Positions 1 to 8,876 of a DNA stretch of 64,000 bases are shown here, piece by piece. A model generated the notes under the pieces. It searched no databases. It was given only the letters and a program-made list of their open reading frames with translations, and was not told the origin of the DNA. Where the stretch lies: positions 1 to 64,000 of the forward strand of contig JAHZLQ010000046.1 of NCBI GenBank assembly GCA_022599775.1, in the 5' to 3' direction. How positions within the stretch are numbered: position 1 is the first letter of the stretch; each line of letters opens with the position of its first letter. A program made the position numbers and the translations under genes. The stretch comes from Gammaproteobacteria bacterium (GTDB taxonomy: Bacteria; Pseudomonadota; Gammaproteobacteria; Nevskiales; Nevskiaceae).

Positions 1-137
1 ATCTGGGGTGCGAGTCGGTCCGGCGGGTTACGTTAACGTCGGGGTCCAGCCCACCACAACAATGCACAACCTCTTCCCGCCGCCTTCCACCTCCCAGTCT
101 CTTTCATCATCAGGGGCGGCGAAAGTCGCCATGTCCG

Positions 138-1853
138 TTAATGCGGCAGTCGCAGGCGCAGCTCGGCGATCTGTCCGTTGTCCATGCGCGTGACCACCAG
201 TTGACATTCACCGAGGCGCAGGCGATCACCGGCCACGGGCGTCGGAATGTGGCGTGCGAAGTAGTCCACCACGGTCTCGCCGTCGCGCAGATTCGGAAGC
301 TCCAGGCCATAGACGTCCGCCACGGCCTGGATCGGTGCGCTGTTGTCCAGCACGAACTCGCCGAAACGTTTTACCTCGGCCGCCGACATCGGCTGGTCCT
401 CGGCGCGGAACAGGCCGTCGAGTTCGTCGACTTCGTCCTGATGCACCAGCAGGCTGATGTAGTCACCGGTACGCATCGCGCCCCAGCGTGCCTGCGTCAG
501 TACCTTTCCGCGTCGCGCCAGACTGATCACGCGGGCACTGCGGGGCAGCCGCAGGCGATCCGGCACCTTGCCGACCAGGCGGCTGTTCTGCGACAGCCGG
601 TAACTGGCGATCTCGTAGCCGCGCTGGCCCGGCAGGTCGAATTCCATGCGATGCACCTGCGCCGTAGAGGCCGGTACGGTGATACCCAGCAGGCGCGCCA
701 TCGGCGCCACCGTCCAGCCTTGGATCACCAGTGAGGACAGCACGATGAAAAAGGCCACGTTGAAATACAGGGCGGCGTTTTCGGCCCCCGCCAGCGCGGG
801 ATAGGTGGCCAGCACGATCGGCACCGAACCGCGCAGCCCGACCCAGGCGATATAAAGCTGCTCACGAAACGTGAACCGGAACGGCAGCAGACTCGCGAAC
901 ACGGCGATCGGCCGTGCCAGCAGCAGCAGGACCAGCACGATGCTCGCGGCCTTGGGTGCCAGCGTCCACACCTGGCTGGGATTGGCGAGCATGCCGAGCA
1001 CCACGAACATGCCGATCTGGCTGAGCCAGGCGACACCATCGTGAAAGCGGCGGATGCCGGTGGCGGAGCGGATGCGCCGATTTCCCATTACCAGCCCGGC
1101 GATGTAGACCGCGAGCAGGCCGCTGCCGCCGAGCACCGAGGTCAGGCCGTAGACCAGGATGCCGCCGCACAGCGCCAGCAGCGGGTACAGCGATTCCGCC
1201 AGTTCCAGGCGGTTGATCCCGCGCACCAGGGCCTGTCCGCCCAGCCAGCCGAGTGCACCGCCAAGACCCATCTGCCAGATGAAGAACAGGACCAGATCGA
1301 CGGCCGACGGCAGTTCCGGCGCGGTCAGCATGCCGAGCAACGAGATCGTCAGAAATACCGCCATCGGATCGTTGGTGCCCGATTCGATTTCCAGCGCGCT
1401 GGCGACGCGGCGGTTCAGCGACACCGCGCTGGTCTGCAGCAACGAGAACACCGCCGCAGCATCGGTCGAACCGACGATGGCGCCGAGCAGCAGGCCCTGA
1501 ATCCAGTTCAGGTCGAGCAGCCATGCCGCATAGGCGCCGACGATGCCGGTGGTGATGATCACGCCCATGGTCGCCAGGGTCAGCGCCGGCCGCATCGCCA
1601 CGCGGAAGCTGGCGAAGGAGGTGCGCATGCCGCCGTCGAACAGGATCACCGCCAGCGCCAAGGTCGCCAGCAGATTGGCCAGGCGAAAATCCGAAAACGG
1701 GATTCCGCCGGGGCCGTCGACACCGGCGAGCATGCCGACAATCAGGAACAGCAACAGCAAGGGCACGCCAAGCCGGGGTGTCAGCAGCGTGGCCAGGATG
1801 CTCAGCAGAAACAGGATGCCGCTGCCGAGAATCAGTTGATTGGTGAAATCCAT
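138..1853 (-). CDS. cvrA: K+/H+ antiporter, CvrA/NhaP2 type
   Basis: Inner-membrane CPA1-type cation/proton antiporter that would exchange K+ (or Na+) for H+ in osmotic and pH homeostasis. The first ~390 residues are about 12 hydrophobic segments containing family signatures, including GMLAGVDGPGGIPF near the N-terminus and EIESGTNDPMAVF in mid-membrane, whose acidic residues belong to the ion path. The C-terminal ~190 residues are soluble and look like a TrkA-C (RCK-C) regulatory domain followed by a CorC/HlyC-like tail, as in E. coli CvrA. I chose the ATG at 1853 because family members begin MDxT/MDFT at the first helix; an upstream ATG at 1892 adds 13 polar residues that overlap the thrB leader. 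It is divergent from thrB with about 100 bp between them. Whether K+ or Na+ is preferred cannot be read from sequence. Confidence 0.9.
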   Translation of the reverse strand: MDFTNQLILGSGILFLLSILATLLTPRLGVPLLLLFLIVGMLAGVDGPGGIPFSDFRLANLLATLALAVILFDGGMRTSFASFRVAMRPALTLATMGVIITTGIVGAYAAWLLDLNWIQGLLLGAIVGSTDAAAVFSLLQTSAVSLNRRVASALEIESGTNDPMAVFLTISLLGMLTAPELPSAVDLVLFFIWQMGLGGALGWLGGQALVRGINRLELAESLYPLLALCGGILVYGLTSVLGGSGLLAVYIAGLVMGNRRIRSATGIRRFHDGVAWLSQIGMFVVLGMLANPSQVWTLAPKAASIVLVLLLLARPIAVFASLLPFRFTFREQLYIAWVGLRGSVPIVLATYPALAGAENAALYFNVAFFIVLSSLVIQGWTVAPMARLLGITVPASTAQVHRMEFDLPGQRGYEIASYRLSQNSRLVGKVPDRLRLPRSARVISLARRGKVLTQARWGAMRTGDYISLLVHQDEVDELDGLFRAEDQPMSAAEVKRFGEFVLDNSAPIQAVADVYGLELPNLRDGETVVDYFARHIPTPVAGDRLRLGECQLVVTRMDNGQIAELRLRLPH

Positions 1854-1951
1854 GTTGCTCGCTGTTGTCGTGGTACGGCGGGTGACGAACACGCATGACT
1901 CGGTGGGCCGGCTCTGATCTAATCGGCGCCGAATTCGTGCCGGACGTATCG

Positions 1952-2893
1952 ATGTCCGTTTTCACCAAAGTCAGTCACCGTCAGTTGAAGGCCTTTCTGG
2001 CGCAATACCCCTTGGCGCAACTGATCGGCTTTCAGGGTATCGGCGAGGGGGTTGAAAATACCAACTATTTCGTCGATACGGCGGACGGCCGTTGGGTGCT
2101 GACATTGTTCGAACGCCTCAACTACGATGACCTGCCGTATTTTCTCGGCCTGATGGATCATCTGGCACGGCGCGGCATACCGTGCCCGATGCCGGTGGCC
2201 ATGAACAACGGCAAAACGCTGTCCGAACTCAACGGTAAACCGGCGGCGATCATCAATCGTCTCAGCGGCGGCAGCGTGCTGTTTCCGAACGTGGCGCAAT
2301 GCCGGGCGGCGGGCGAATTGCTGGCGCAGATGCACGTCGCCGGCCGCTCGTTCCCGATGCAGCTCGACAATTCGCGCGGCGCGATGTGGCGCAGCGAAAC
2401 CGCAACGCTGCTGATTCCGCAGGTAGACCAGGATACCGCGGCCCTGCTGGACGATGAGCTGAATGCACAGCGGACATTGGACCTCAACGAGCTTCCGCAA
2501 GGCGTGATCCACGCCGACCTGTTTCGCGACAACGTGCTGTTCGTGGGCGACCGCATCGGCGGGGCGATCGACTTCTACTACGCCTGCAACGATGCGCTGC
2601 TCTACGATCTGGCGGTGACAGTCAACGACTGGTGTTTCGAGATCGACGGTGCGCCGAACGCGGCGCGCGCACGCGCGATGATCGAGGCCTATCGCGCGCT
2701 GCGCGAGTTGACGCCCGCGGAGTCCCGCGCCTGGCCGCTGGTCCTGCGCGCGGCGGCGCTGCGCTTCTGGCTGTCGCGCCTCTACGACTGGCATTTCCCG
2801 CGCGAGGGCGATCTGGTTCACGTCAAGGACCCGGCGCAGTATCGCCGCGTGCTGGAGTACTATCGCCAACATGAACCGCTGCCGCTGGGTTAA
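1952..2893 (+). CDS. thrB: Homoserine kinase (type II, aminoglycoside-phosphotransferase fold)
   Basis: Cytosolic kinase making O-phosphohomoserine from homoserine and ATP for threonine synthesis. It is the APH-fold form found in Pseudomonas and rhizobia, not the GHMP-fold enzyme of E. coli. Visible features are the N-terminal kinase lobe (GEGVENTNYFV, with WVLTLFER following), the catalytic-loop motif HADLFRDN and the metal-binding segment IDFYYA. The protein is 313 residues, normal for the family. The start at 1952 (MSVFTKVS) matches the usual N-terminus; an in-frame ATG at 1895 would add 19 unconserved residues. The TAA stop at 2891-2893 lies inside the end of the 172-bp repeat that follows. 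No other threonine gene is adjacent. Confidence 0.92.
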   Translation: MSVFTKVSHRQLKAFLAQYPLAQLIGFQGIGEGVENTNYFVDTADGRWVLTLFERLNYDDLPYFLGLMDHLARRGIPCPMPVAMNNGKTLSELNGKPAAIINRLSGGSVLFPNVAQCRAAGELLAQMHVAGRSFPMQLDNSRGAMWRSETATLLIPQVDQDTAALLDDELNAQRTLDLNELPQGVIHADLFRDNVLFVGDRIGGAIDFYYACNDALLYDLAVTVNDWCFEIDGAPNAARARAMIEAYRALRELTPAESRAWPLVLRAAALRFWLSRLYDWHFPREGDLVHVKDPAQYRRVLEYYRQHEPLPLG

Positions 2894-3061
2894 CGTGAAT
2901 CTCGCGCAGCGGGTCCGCTGCCCCTCGCCCACGACGTGGGAGAGGGGAGGACCGCCCGCGGAGCGGGTGGTGGGGAGAGGGCGGCCCGCCTGGCCGAGGA
3001 TTCATTTTCCGGGGTGCCTCCGCCGGCATGGCCGTTAACGTGAATCACGCTCGGCGTGATG
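2890..3061 (+). repeat. 172-bp intergenic repeat, copy A (inverted relative to copy B)
   Basis: About 172 bp that recurs in opposite orientation at 8705-8876 with only about a dozen differences. It starts with TTAACGTGAATCTCGC at the thrB stop codon, contains GC-rich internal dyads (CCCCTCGCCC/GGGAGAGGGG and CCGCCCGCGGAGCGGG), repeats the outer motif as TTAACGTGAATCACGC at 3035-3050 and ends in a perfect 7-bp hairpin ATCACGC-tcg-GCGTGAT. No ORF with homology is seen inside. It accounts for most of the non-coding gap 2894-3215. Confidence 0.85.
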
Positions 3062-3215
3062 GCCGTTAGGGCCGCGGCGCGACACCGGCTTGTTGCGTGT
3101 GGTCGGCGGCGAGCGCTTCCAGGCGCTCCCCAAGGAGCCGGCCGATCGACGAGAGCTTGTCGCGCCTGCCGCGGATCCACCAGAATCGTATCGCGCGCTG
3201 TGGAGTGTCATAGGG

Positions 3216-3734
3216 ATGGTCGCCCCGCAAACCTGTCTGCTGTTGTCCGGTCTGGTCGCCTGCCTGTGGTTGAGCGCCTGTTCTCGATCGTCCACGCCCG
3301 AGGGCAGCGCAGAAGCGGAGGCTCCGGTGCCGGCGGCCGAGGTGATGCCCGCGACCCCGCCGCCGGATGCGCCGATGACGGTGGACAGCCTCGACGAACC
3401 GCTTCCGCCGTTCGATGAAATCGGTGCCGATCTTGTGGTGCGTAGCGGGGCCTTGAGTGGCGTCGCCGGCAAGGTCACGCTCTACCAGATTCCGGAAGGC
3501 GAGGCGCTGTTGCGATTCGAGGGACTGCGTGCTCGATCGGCTGTGGGCGTCGACGTCTGGCTCGCCCGATCGCTGGAACCGGGCGCGCCCCATGTGTCGC
3601 TGGGCGCGCTGAAGGCGCGCGCCGGCAACTTCAACTATCTGGTCGAACCGGACATGGCGCCTGAGGACTACGCGGCCATCGTGTTGTACGCCACGGCCGA
3701 GAAATCCGCGCTCGCGAGTGCGAGTCTGCGCTAG
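3216..3734 (+). CDS. Lipoprotein with DM13-like domain
   Basis: Predicted outer-membrane or periplasmic lipoprotein of 172 residues. The N-terminus from 3216 is a lipoprotein signal peptide ending in the lipobox LSAC, followed by a Pro/Ala/Glu-rich linker. The last ~100 residues fit the DM13 pattern: a beta-strand VRSGALSGVAGKVTLYQ, a central VDVWLARS and the late motif GALKARAGNFNYLV. DM13 domains are predicted redox or electron-transfer modules in surface proteins, but the biochemistry is not settled. An ATG at 3090 would put 42 residues before the signal peptide and is rejected. It stands alone between the repeat and a convergent thioesterase gene. Confidence 0.72.
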   Translation: MVAPQTCLLLSGLVACLWLSACSRSSTPEGSAEAEAPVPAAEVMPATPPPDAPMTVDSLDEPLPPFDEIGADLVVRSGALSGVAGKVTLYQIPEGEALLRFEGLRARSAVGVDVWLARSLEPGAPHVSLGALKARAGNFNYLVEPDMAPEDYAAIVLYATAEKSALASASLR

Positions 3735-3773
3735 TTCCGTATTTATGGTTGGGGACGTTCGCCGGCAGACGGT

Positions 3774-4217
3774 TCAGGTTTGAGCTTGAACGTGCCCCAG
3801 CGGCAGCGCGTAGCTGCCGCTGGCCTCAGCGACCACCCGAGTATCGCCGACCGAACGAATGGTCGCCTGCATCACCGCGAGGCGCCGGCCGAGCCGCAGC
3901 AGACGCGCCTCGCAAACCAGATCTGCGGGGCTCGCGCCGCGCAGGAAGTGCATCGTCATGTCGGAGGTCACGGCCATCGGCTGCGGACCGATGTGCGCGA
4001 GCACGCAGGCGTACATCGCGATGTCGGCGACGGCGAACAGCGACGGTCCGGACACGCGATTGCCGGGACGCAGCATGTCCGACGTCACGCCGTAGCGGAT
4101 GCGAGCCTGGCCAAGCTGTAGCGCTTCGATGTGAAAGCCGTCGTGCGTCACCGTCGGCATGTACTCCACGATCAGCGATTCCAGGGTGTGCGCATCCAGC
4201 TTCAGAATAGGCTCCAT
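3774..4217 (-). CDS. PaaI-type hotdog-fold thioesterase
   Basis: Small cytosolic acyl-CoA thioesterase-like protein (147 aa, the usual size of a single hotdog domain). The segment RPGNRVSGPSLFAVADIAMYACVLAH fits the PaaI/YbgC helix region in which Asp or Glu activates water, here the Asp of VADIAMY. The strand MTMHFLRGASPADLVCEARLLRLGRRL is typical of the 4HBT family. Its start overlaps the end of the upstream TSUP permease by 16 bp, so the two are probably co-translated. Acyl substrate unknown. Confidence 0.8.
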   Translation of the reverse strand: MEPILKLDAHTLESLIVEYMPTVTHDGFHIEALQLGQARIRYGVTSDMLRPGNRVSGPSLFAVADIAMYACVLAHIGPQPMAVTSDMTMHFLRGASPADLVCEARLLRLGRRLAVMQATIRSVGDTRVVAEASGSYALPLGHVQAQT

Positions 4218-4957
4218 GACCAGCCTCCCAGGCCGAGCACTCCGTCGGCCAGCAGTTTCAGTGAAAGGACGATCAGTATCGTCTTGAACAGCCGCGTGAA
4301 CAGCGCCTCGCTGACCAGGCGGTTGAACCAGCGACCGATCACGGTGCCGGCGATCACCGCAATCACCAGCGGCACCAGCCAGTCGAGCCGTTCGGTGATC
4401 GAGAAACCGGCGCTGGCATAGGCCAGCACCTTGAGCAGATGACCGGCGGCCTGGGTCACCGCGAGTGTGCCGATCACGGTCTCACGCCGCCACTCCGGGC
4501 GCAGAAACAGCCGCCCCACGAACAGGCCGGTGGCGCCCACGAACATGCCGATACTGCCGTTGAGCAGGCCCGCCAGCATGAACGACCAGCGCTGTGGAAT
4601 CGGATCGCGTCCGCCCCGCGCCGGAATCATCGACAGCAGGATCAGCGCCGCCAGTACCAGCTCGATCCAGTGCACGTCGGCGTGCGCCACCAGCGGCGCG
4701 AACAGGAACGGCGCCGGCACACCGGTCAGCGCGAACCAGGCCAGCGCCCGCCATTCCACATGGCGCAGATAGGCCAGCGTGCGCGACAGGTTGGAGAAGA
4801 ACTGCACCGCCGAGAACAGCGGCACCGCGACCGTGGGATGCAGGCCGATCGCGTAGAACACGCCGATCAGCACGGTGCCGCCGCCGAGCCCGGCGATCGC
4901 GGACAGGGCGGCGCTGAGGAATCCGACGGCAACGACGGCGATGGCTAGCAGGCTCAC
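4202..4957 (-). CDS. TSUP (TauE/SafE) family membrane permease
   Basis: Inner-membrane protein of 251 residues with seven or eight hydrophobic segments. The N-terminal repeat contains GLGGGTVLIGVFYAIGLHP and the second half contains GATGLFVGRLFLRPEW followed by IGTLAVTQAAGHLLK, both typical of the sulfite/sulfonate/organic-acid exporter family (DUF81). The exported anion cannot be told from sequence. The gene overlaps the following thioesterase gene by 16 bp, suggesting a two-gene operon. Confidence 0.82.
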   Translation of the reverse strand: MSLLAIAVVAVGFLSAALSAIAGLGGGTVLIGVFYAIGLHPTVAVPLFSAVQFFSNLSRTLAYLRHVEWRALAWFALTGVPAPFLFAPLVAHADVHWIELVLAALILLSMIPARGGRDPIPQRWSFMLAGLLNGSIGMFVGATGLFVGRLFLRPEWRRETVIGTLAVTQAAGHLLKVLAYASAGFSITERLDWLVPLVIAVIAGTVIGRWFNRLVSEALFTRLFKTILIVLSLKLLADGVLGLGGWSWSLF

Positions 4958-5009
4958 CGCCGCAGTTTACGGACAGGCGCGTCTGCAGGGCGCGTAGTCC
5001 GCACAGAGT

Positions 5010-5414
5010 TCAAGTCAGGTCGACTGAAAGATCTCGCGCCAGGCCATGACTGGCCGACGCCAAGCGGCTGTCGTGGGTCCATAAAGCGTCGCAGCCATGA
5101 TGCTGCGCACAGGCCAGATGCAGCGCATCCGGCGACTTGAGGCCGAATCGGGCGCGAAGACTGGCCGCCTGCAGAAACACCGTTTCCGGCACCGACAGGC
5201 TTCGGAAACGCAGGAACAGCGATTCGTAGTTGCGCTGCAGAACGGGATCACCCCGTTTGAGCGGCGCGACCAGACATTCCATTTTCACGAGCGGTGAAAT
5301 GGCAAAGTTCGCATCAACGATCTGTTCCATCGCGGCCCGGACCCGCGGGCCAAAATCCGGATGCGCTTCCACCAAGTAGATCAGCAGGCAGGCATCGAGA
5401 TAGATCACTCCCAT
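5010..5414 (-). CDS. PIN-domain ribonuclease toxin (VapC-like)
   Basis: Toxin of a type II toxin-antitoxin pair, 134 residues, one complete PIN domain. The acidic metal-binding residues are visible: the N-terminal IYLDACLLIYLVE (Asp near residue 7), a mid-protein MECLV Glu, and the C-terminal pair in SPDALHLACA and WTHDSRL. VapC toxins cut specific RNAs; the target here is unknown. Its start overlaps the antitoxin gene by 10 bp, the normal antitoxin-first order. Confidence 0.87.
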   Translation of the reverse strand: MGVIYLDACLLIYLVEAHPDFGPRVRAAMEQIVDANFAISPLVKMECLVAPLKRGDPVLQRNYESLFLRFRSLSVPETVFLQAASLRARFGLKSPDALHLACAQHHGCDALWTHDSRLASASHGLARDLSVDLT

Positions 5415-5674
5415 GCAGCGCGCTCGTCTCGAACCCCGGCTTCGATTTCTTCACGGCTGCGCCGCGCATGCGCAGGCAATGGATTGCGATCCAGCCACTC
5501 CAGGATGTCGCGCGCGCGACCACTGCCCACTGCCGGAGCATCATCCTGGCCCTCGGCAGGCACTAGTCTGGCCACGGGTACGCCCCGGTTGGCGATAACC
5601 ACCTCGTCCCCGGATTGCGCCGCTTTCACCAACTGCGAAAGCCTGTTCTTTGCTTCGAGAATGTTGACCTGCAT
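5405..5674 (-). CDS. Phd/YefM-type antitoxin partner of the PIN toxin
   Basis: DNA-binding antitoxin of the downstream PIN toxin. The N-terminal part MQVNILEAKNRLSQLV and VVIANRGVPVARLVP is the Phd/YefM fold (about residues 1-50); the C-terminal tail, rich in charged residues, would wrap the toxin. The start at 5674 is chosen because this motif begins the family; an in-frame ATG at 5749 adds 25 unrelated residues. Such antitoxins usually bind their own promoter, so autoregulation is likely. The pairing is a hybrid, with a Phd-fold antitoxin and a VapC-fold toxin. Confidence 0.85.
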   Translation of the reverse strand: MQVNILEAKNRLSQLVKAAQSGDEVVIANRGVPVARLVPAEGQDDAPAVGSGRARDILEWLDRNPLPAHARRSREEIEAGVRDERAAWE

Positions 5675-5755
5675 GGAGCACCTTGGCGTCGGGCGCAGGC
5701 GCTTGACCTGCGACTTGGCCAAGATAGCCAGATGGGGAAACTTTGGCAAACGGAA

Positions 5756-6550
5756 CTACGGCAGCGTGATCAGCAAACCGCCTTCGGCCCGCAGCGCCGC
5801 ACCGGTTGTCGCCGCCGCCAGCGGGCTCGCGGTATAGGCGACGATATTGGCGATTTCCTCGGGCTTGATGAAGCGTTGCAACAGCGATGTCGGCCGCGCC
5901 GAGCGGAAGAATTCCTGCTCCATTTCTTCGGGCGTGATGCCCTTGTCCTCGGCCAGTTCACCGACGAAGGTGGACACACCTTCCGACCAGGTGGGGCCGG
6001 CCAGAATGCTGTTGGCAGTGATGCCGGTCTGGGCGCAATCCTTGGCGACGCCGGCGGCCAATGCGATCAAGGCGGTCTTGCTGAGGCCGTAGTGGATCAT
6101 CTCCACCGGAATGTTGGTGCCGGACTCGCTGGACATGTAGATCAGGCGGCCTGAGTTCCGCGCCTTCATGCCGGGCAGATAGTGTCGCGTCAGGCGGATG
6201 GCGGACATGACGTTGACGTCGAACACGTTCTGCCAGTCCTCGTCGCTGATCTCGACGAAGGGTTTGGCGCCGAAGATGCCGACGTTGTTGACGAGGATGT
6301 CCACGTCCGCAAGTTGAGCCACCAGCGCCTTGACGCCCGCGGCAGTCGAGACGTCCGCCGCGATCCCGCGCAGTTTGGCGCCGGCGAGCTTGTCGGTGAT
6401 CGATGCCATCGCGGCATCGACGCGTTCCTGGGTACGACCATTGACGACCACCGTGGCGCCTTCGGCCGCCAAGCGTTCGGCAATGGCGAAGCCGATGCCG
6501 GCGGTGGAGCCGGTGACGAGCGCGGTCTTGTCCTGTAGTTGCAGATCCAT
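5756..6550 (-). CDS. SDR family NAD(P)-dependent oxidoreductase
   Basis: Classical short-chain dehydrogenase/reductase, 264 residues. The cofactor loop TGSTAGIG lies near residue 14, NNVGIF (the NNAG motif) near 88, the catalytic Ser in YMSSESG and the YGLSK catalytic Tyr-Lys pair near 160. The C-terminal portion (residues ~180-240) carries an insertion typical of 3-oxoacyl-ACP reductase-like SDRs of unassigned substrate. It follows the MDR oxidoreductase gene by 14 bp on the same strand, and both lie opposite a divergent LysR gene that probably controls them. Confidence 0.87.
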   Translation of the reverse strand: MDLQLQDKTALVTGSTAGIGFAIAERLAAEGATVVVNGRTQERVDAAMASITDKLAGAKLRGIAADVSTAAGVKALVAQLADVDILVNNVGIFGAKPFVEISDEDWQNVFDVNVMSAIRLTRHYLPGMKARNSGRLIYMSSESGTNIPVEMIHYGLSKTALIALAAGVAKDCAQTGITANSILAGPTWSEGVSTFVGELAEDKGITPEEMEQEFFRSARPTSLLQRFIKPEEIANIVAYTASPLAAATTGAALRAEGGLLITLP

Positions 6551-6564
6551 AGCTTTTCCTTGAT

Positions 6565-7581
6565 TCAGTTCGTCAGGTCGTTGATGAGAACCACCTTGCC
6601 GCGTGCCTGCCCGGATTCGAGACGGGCATGCGCCGCGCCGACTTCGGTAAAGCCGAAGCGCTGCTCGTCGAGCAGCGGCTTGAGTTCACCGGCGTCGACC
6701 AGGCTTGAGGCTTTCCGCAGAATCTCACCGTGATGTTCGCGACCGCGGTCGTACAGCAGCGGTGGCAGCATGAACTCCGCATGCAGACTTTGCGCACGAT
6801 CATGGAGCGGGGCCAGGTCGACCTTGGCATGGGCCTGGATCGTCACGATGCGGCCGCCCAGTCGGGTTGCGGCAAAAGCCTGCGGCAGCACCTTGTCGCC
6901 GCCGACGGCGTCGAACGTGAGGTCGAAACCCTCGCCGCCGCTGAGGCGCATCGCGCCGTCAGCAATCGATTCCTCGCGATGCAGGATCACTTCGTGTGCG
7001 CCCAGTTCACGCGCGATCCGCGCCTTGTCCGGCGAGGACGCGGTGCTGACAACCCAGGCACCGGCGCGCCGCGCGAGCTGCACGGCGATATGGCCCACGC
7101 CGCCGGTGCCGCCGATGACCAGCACGCGTTCGCCGGGCTTGAGCGCGCCGCGCTCGTAGAGCCCTTCCCAGGCGGTGATGGTGACCAACGGCAGAGCCGC
7201 GGCCGCCGCCATGTCCAGCGACTTCGGCTTCGGTGCCAGCAGACGCGCGTCGGCGAGCATGACTTCGGCAAGGCTTCCGCCCAAGCCGCGGACCCCGCCG
7301 GCGCAGGCAAAGACCTCATCACCGGGCGCAAAGCCCTGCACGTCGTCGGCGACCGCGATCAGGCGGCCGGCGACATCGCCGTGCAGCACCGCCGGCAGAA
7401 TCGGTGCGATACCGGGGCCGTTGGCGCGGATCTTGGCGTCCACGGGGTTGACGCTGCTGGCGGCGACATCAATCAGTACGTGACCGGGCGCCAGCTGCGG
7501 CCGCCCGATCTGCGCACGCCGGAAGACGTCCGGGCTGCCGAACTGCTCGATCAGCATTGCTTGCATCATTGAAGCCTGCAT
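6565..7581 (-). CDS. Quinone oxidoreductase-like MDR (zinc-independent alcohol dehydrogenase family)
   Basis: Medium-chain reductase of 338 residues, NADPH:quinone reductase/zeta-crystallin type. The N-terminal GroES-like domain carries SSVNPVDAKIR and GDVAGRLIAVADDV; no structural or catalytic zinc ligands are present. The Rossmann domain has VLVIGGTGGVGHIAVQLAR. It would reduce quinones or enones with NADPH in the cytosol. A GGAG Shine-Dalgarno lies five bases before the ATG at 7581. It is the first gene of an apparent two-gene unit with the SDR, divergent from the LysR gene at 7677. Confidence 0.85.
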   Translation of the reverse strand: MQASMMQAMLIEQFGSPDVFRRAQIGRPQLAPGHVLIDVAASSVNPVDAKIRANGPGIAPILPAVLHGDVAGRLIAVADDVQGFAPGDEVFACAGGVRGLGGSLAEVMLADARLLAPKPKSLDMAAAAALPLVTITAWEGLYERGALKPGERVLVIGGTGGVGHIAVQLARRAGAWVVSTASSPDKARIARELGAHEVILHREESIADGAMRLSGGEGFDLTFDAVGGDKVLPQAFAATRLGGRIVTIQAHAKVDLAPLHDRAQSLHAEFMLPPLLYDRGREHHGEILRKASSLVDAGELKPLLDEQRFGFTEVGAAHARLESGQARGKVVLINDLTN

Positions 7582-7676
7582 GGGGGCTCCCGAGATAAAT
7601 GGGTGTGCAGTGTCGGCAATCCCATCAAGTCCGGAAACGACTAGAATCGAATAAGACCTGTTCCGGATCAGAATAG

Positions 7677-8606
7677 ATGACGGCCCCGCTGATACAGGAT
7701 CTGCGCGTGTTCCTGCAGGTGATCGACAGCGGCAGCTTCTCGGCGGTCGCGCGCGAACTCAATGTCGGGCCGGCGACTGTCAGCAAGCAGATCGCGCGTC
7801 TGGAGAAGGCCCTGGCGATCCGTCTGTTCGAGCGCAGCACACGATTGCTGCATGTCACCGACGAAGGACGTTCGATCGCGGACCGGGTTCGCACCGCGCT
7901 GTCCTTGCTGGACAGCGTCAGCGAAGTCGGAAACCTTGCCGACGGCGAGCTGCGCGGGTCGATCCGGCTGACGGCGCCCTCGCCATTCGGTCGCAAGTAC
8001 GTGGCGCCCGCCCTGGCGGCGTTTCGTGCGCTGCATCCGCGGGTGGAGTTCGAACTGCACCTGTCGGACGAACTCGTCGACCTGATCGACTCCCGGCTCG
8101 ACCTCGCGGTACGCCTCGGCGGCCTCGCCGATTCCTCGCTGATGGCACGCCGTCTGGCGCCGAACCGCCGTCTGCTGGTGGCCGCGCCGGACTATCTGAA
8201 GCGGCGCGGCGTGCCGCAGCGTCCGGCGGATCTGGGCAGCCACGATTGTCTGGTCCTGGCCAGTCCCGGCCATCTGCAGAACGAATGGCAGTTGCAGGGA
8301 ACACGCGGCAGCGAAACCGTCACCGTCAGCGGCGGTTTGCGCGCCAACAGTGGCGGTGCCTTGCGCGAGTGGGCCGTGGGCGGCGCCGGCATCGCGCTGA
8401 AGTCCACCTGGGACGTCGCCGACGAACTCCGCGAGGGCCGGCTGGTTCCGGTGCTCCCGGACTGGCGCATCCGCGAGCTGTCGATCTACGCGGTGCGCCC
8501 CAGCGGTCGCTATCTGCCGCGGCGCGTGGAGGCGCTGATCGATTTTCTGGCGACACGTTTCGGCGACCCACCACCCTGGGATCGCGCCCTGAGCGGCATC
8601 GTCTGA
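7677..8606 (+). CDS. LysR-family transcriptional regulator
   Basis: LTTR of 309 residues. The N-terminal winged helix-turn-helix spans roughly residues 8-65 (FLQVIDSGSFSAVARELNVGPATVSKQIARLE), followed by the linker helix and a periplasmic-binding-protein-like effector domain. It belongs to the CrgA/DsdC-like branch that often senses quinones, aldehydes or aromatic stress; that placement is an inference. The 95-bp divergent spacer with the quinone-reductase/SDR pair is the expected regulatory site. Confidence 0.88.
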   Translation: MTAPLIQDLRVFLQVIDSGSFSAVARELNVGPATVSKQIARLEKALAIRLFERSTRLLHVTDEGRSIADRVRTALSLLDSVSEVGNLADGELRGSIRLTAPSPFGRKYVAPALAAFRALHPRVEFELHLSDELVDLIDSRLDLAVRLGGLADSSLMARRLAPNRRLLVAAPDYLKRRGVPQRPADLGSHDCLVLASPGHLQNEWQLQGTRGSETVTVSGGLRANSGGALREWAVGGAGIALKSTWDVADELREGRLVPVLPDWRIRELSIYAVRPSGRYLPRRVEALIDFLATRFGDPPPWDRALSGIV

Positions 8607-8704
8607 ACGGCGACGCTCACGGCGATGCCGCAAGCCGTACCCCCGCAGAATGAATCCGCTGCGGCATGGCCGTGTCCCTCACCCACCGCTCGCGTTCGCG
8701 ACGG

Positions 8705-8876
8705 CATCACGCCGCGCGTGATTCACGTTAACGGCCATGCCGGCGGAGGCACCCCGGAAAATAAATCCTGAGCTAGGCAGGCCGCCCTCTCCCCACCACC
8801 CGCTCCGCGGGCGGTCCTCCCCTCTCCCACGTCGTCGGCGAGGGGCAGCGGACTCGCTGCGCGAGATTCACGTTTA
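8705..8876 (-). repeat. 172-bp intergenic repeat, copy B (inverted relative to copy A)
   Basis: Reverse-complement copy of the 2890-3061 repeat. Read on the minus strand it starts at the mgtE stop codon (TAA at 8874-8876), continues AACGTGAATCTCGC, has the same GC-rich dyads, then TTAACGTGAATCACGC and the terminal hairpin ATCACGC-gcg-GCGTGAT. It fills most of the gap between the LysR gene and mgtE. The two copies enclose about 5.6 kb. Confidence 0.85.

Noticed and set aside
1..137. Another copy of the 172-bp repeat near the left edge (GTTAACG at 31-40)
   Set aside because: Only the short GTTAACG core is shared; none of the internal dyads is present.
862..1968. Long ORF of 368 codons on the minus strand
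   Set aside because: It overlaps cvrA in another frame, and its Arg/Ala/Gly-rich product has no family pattern. GC-rich codons often leave such open shadows.
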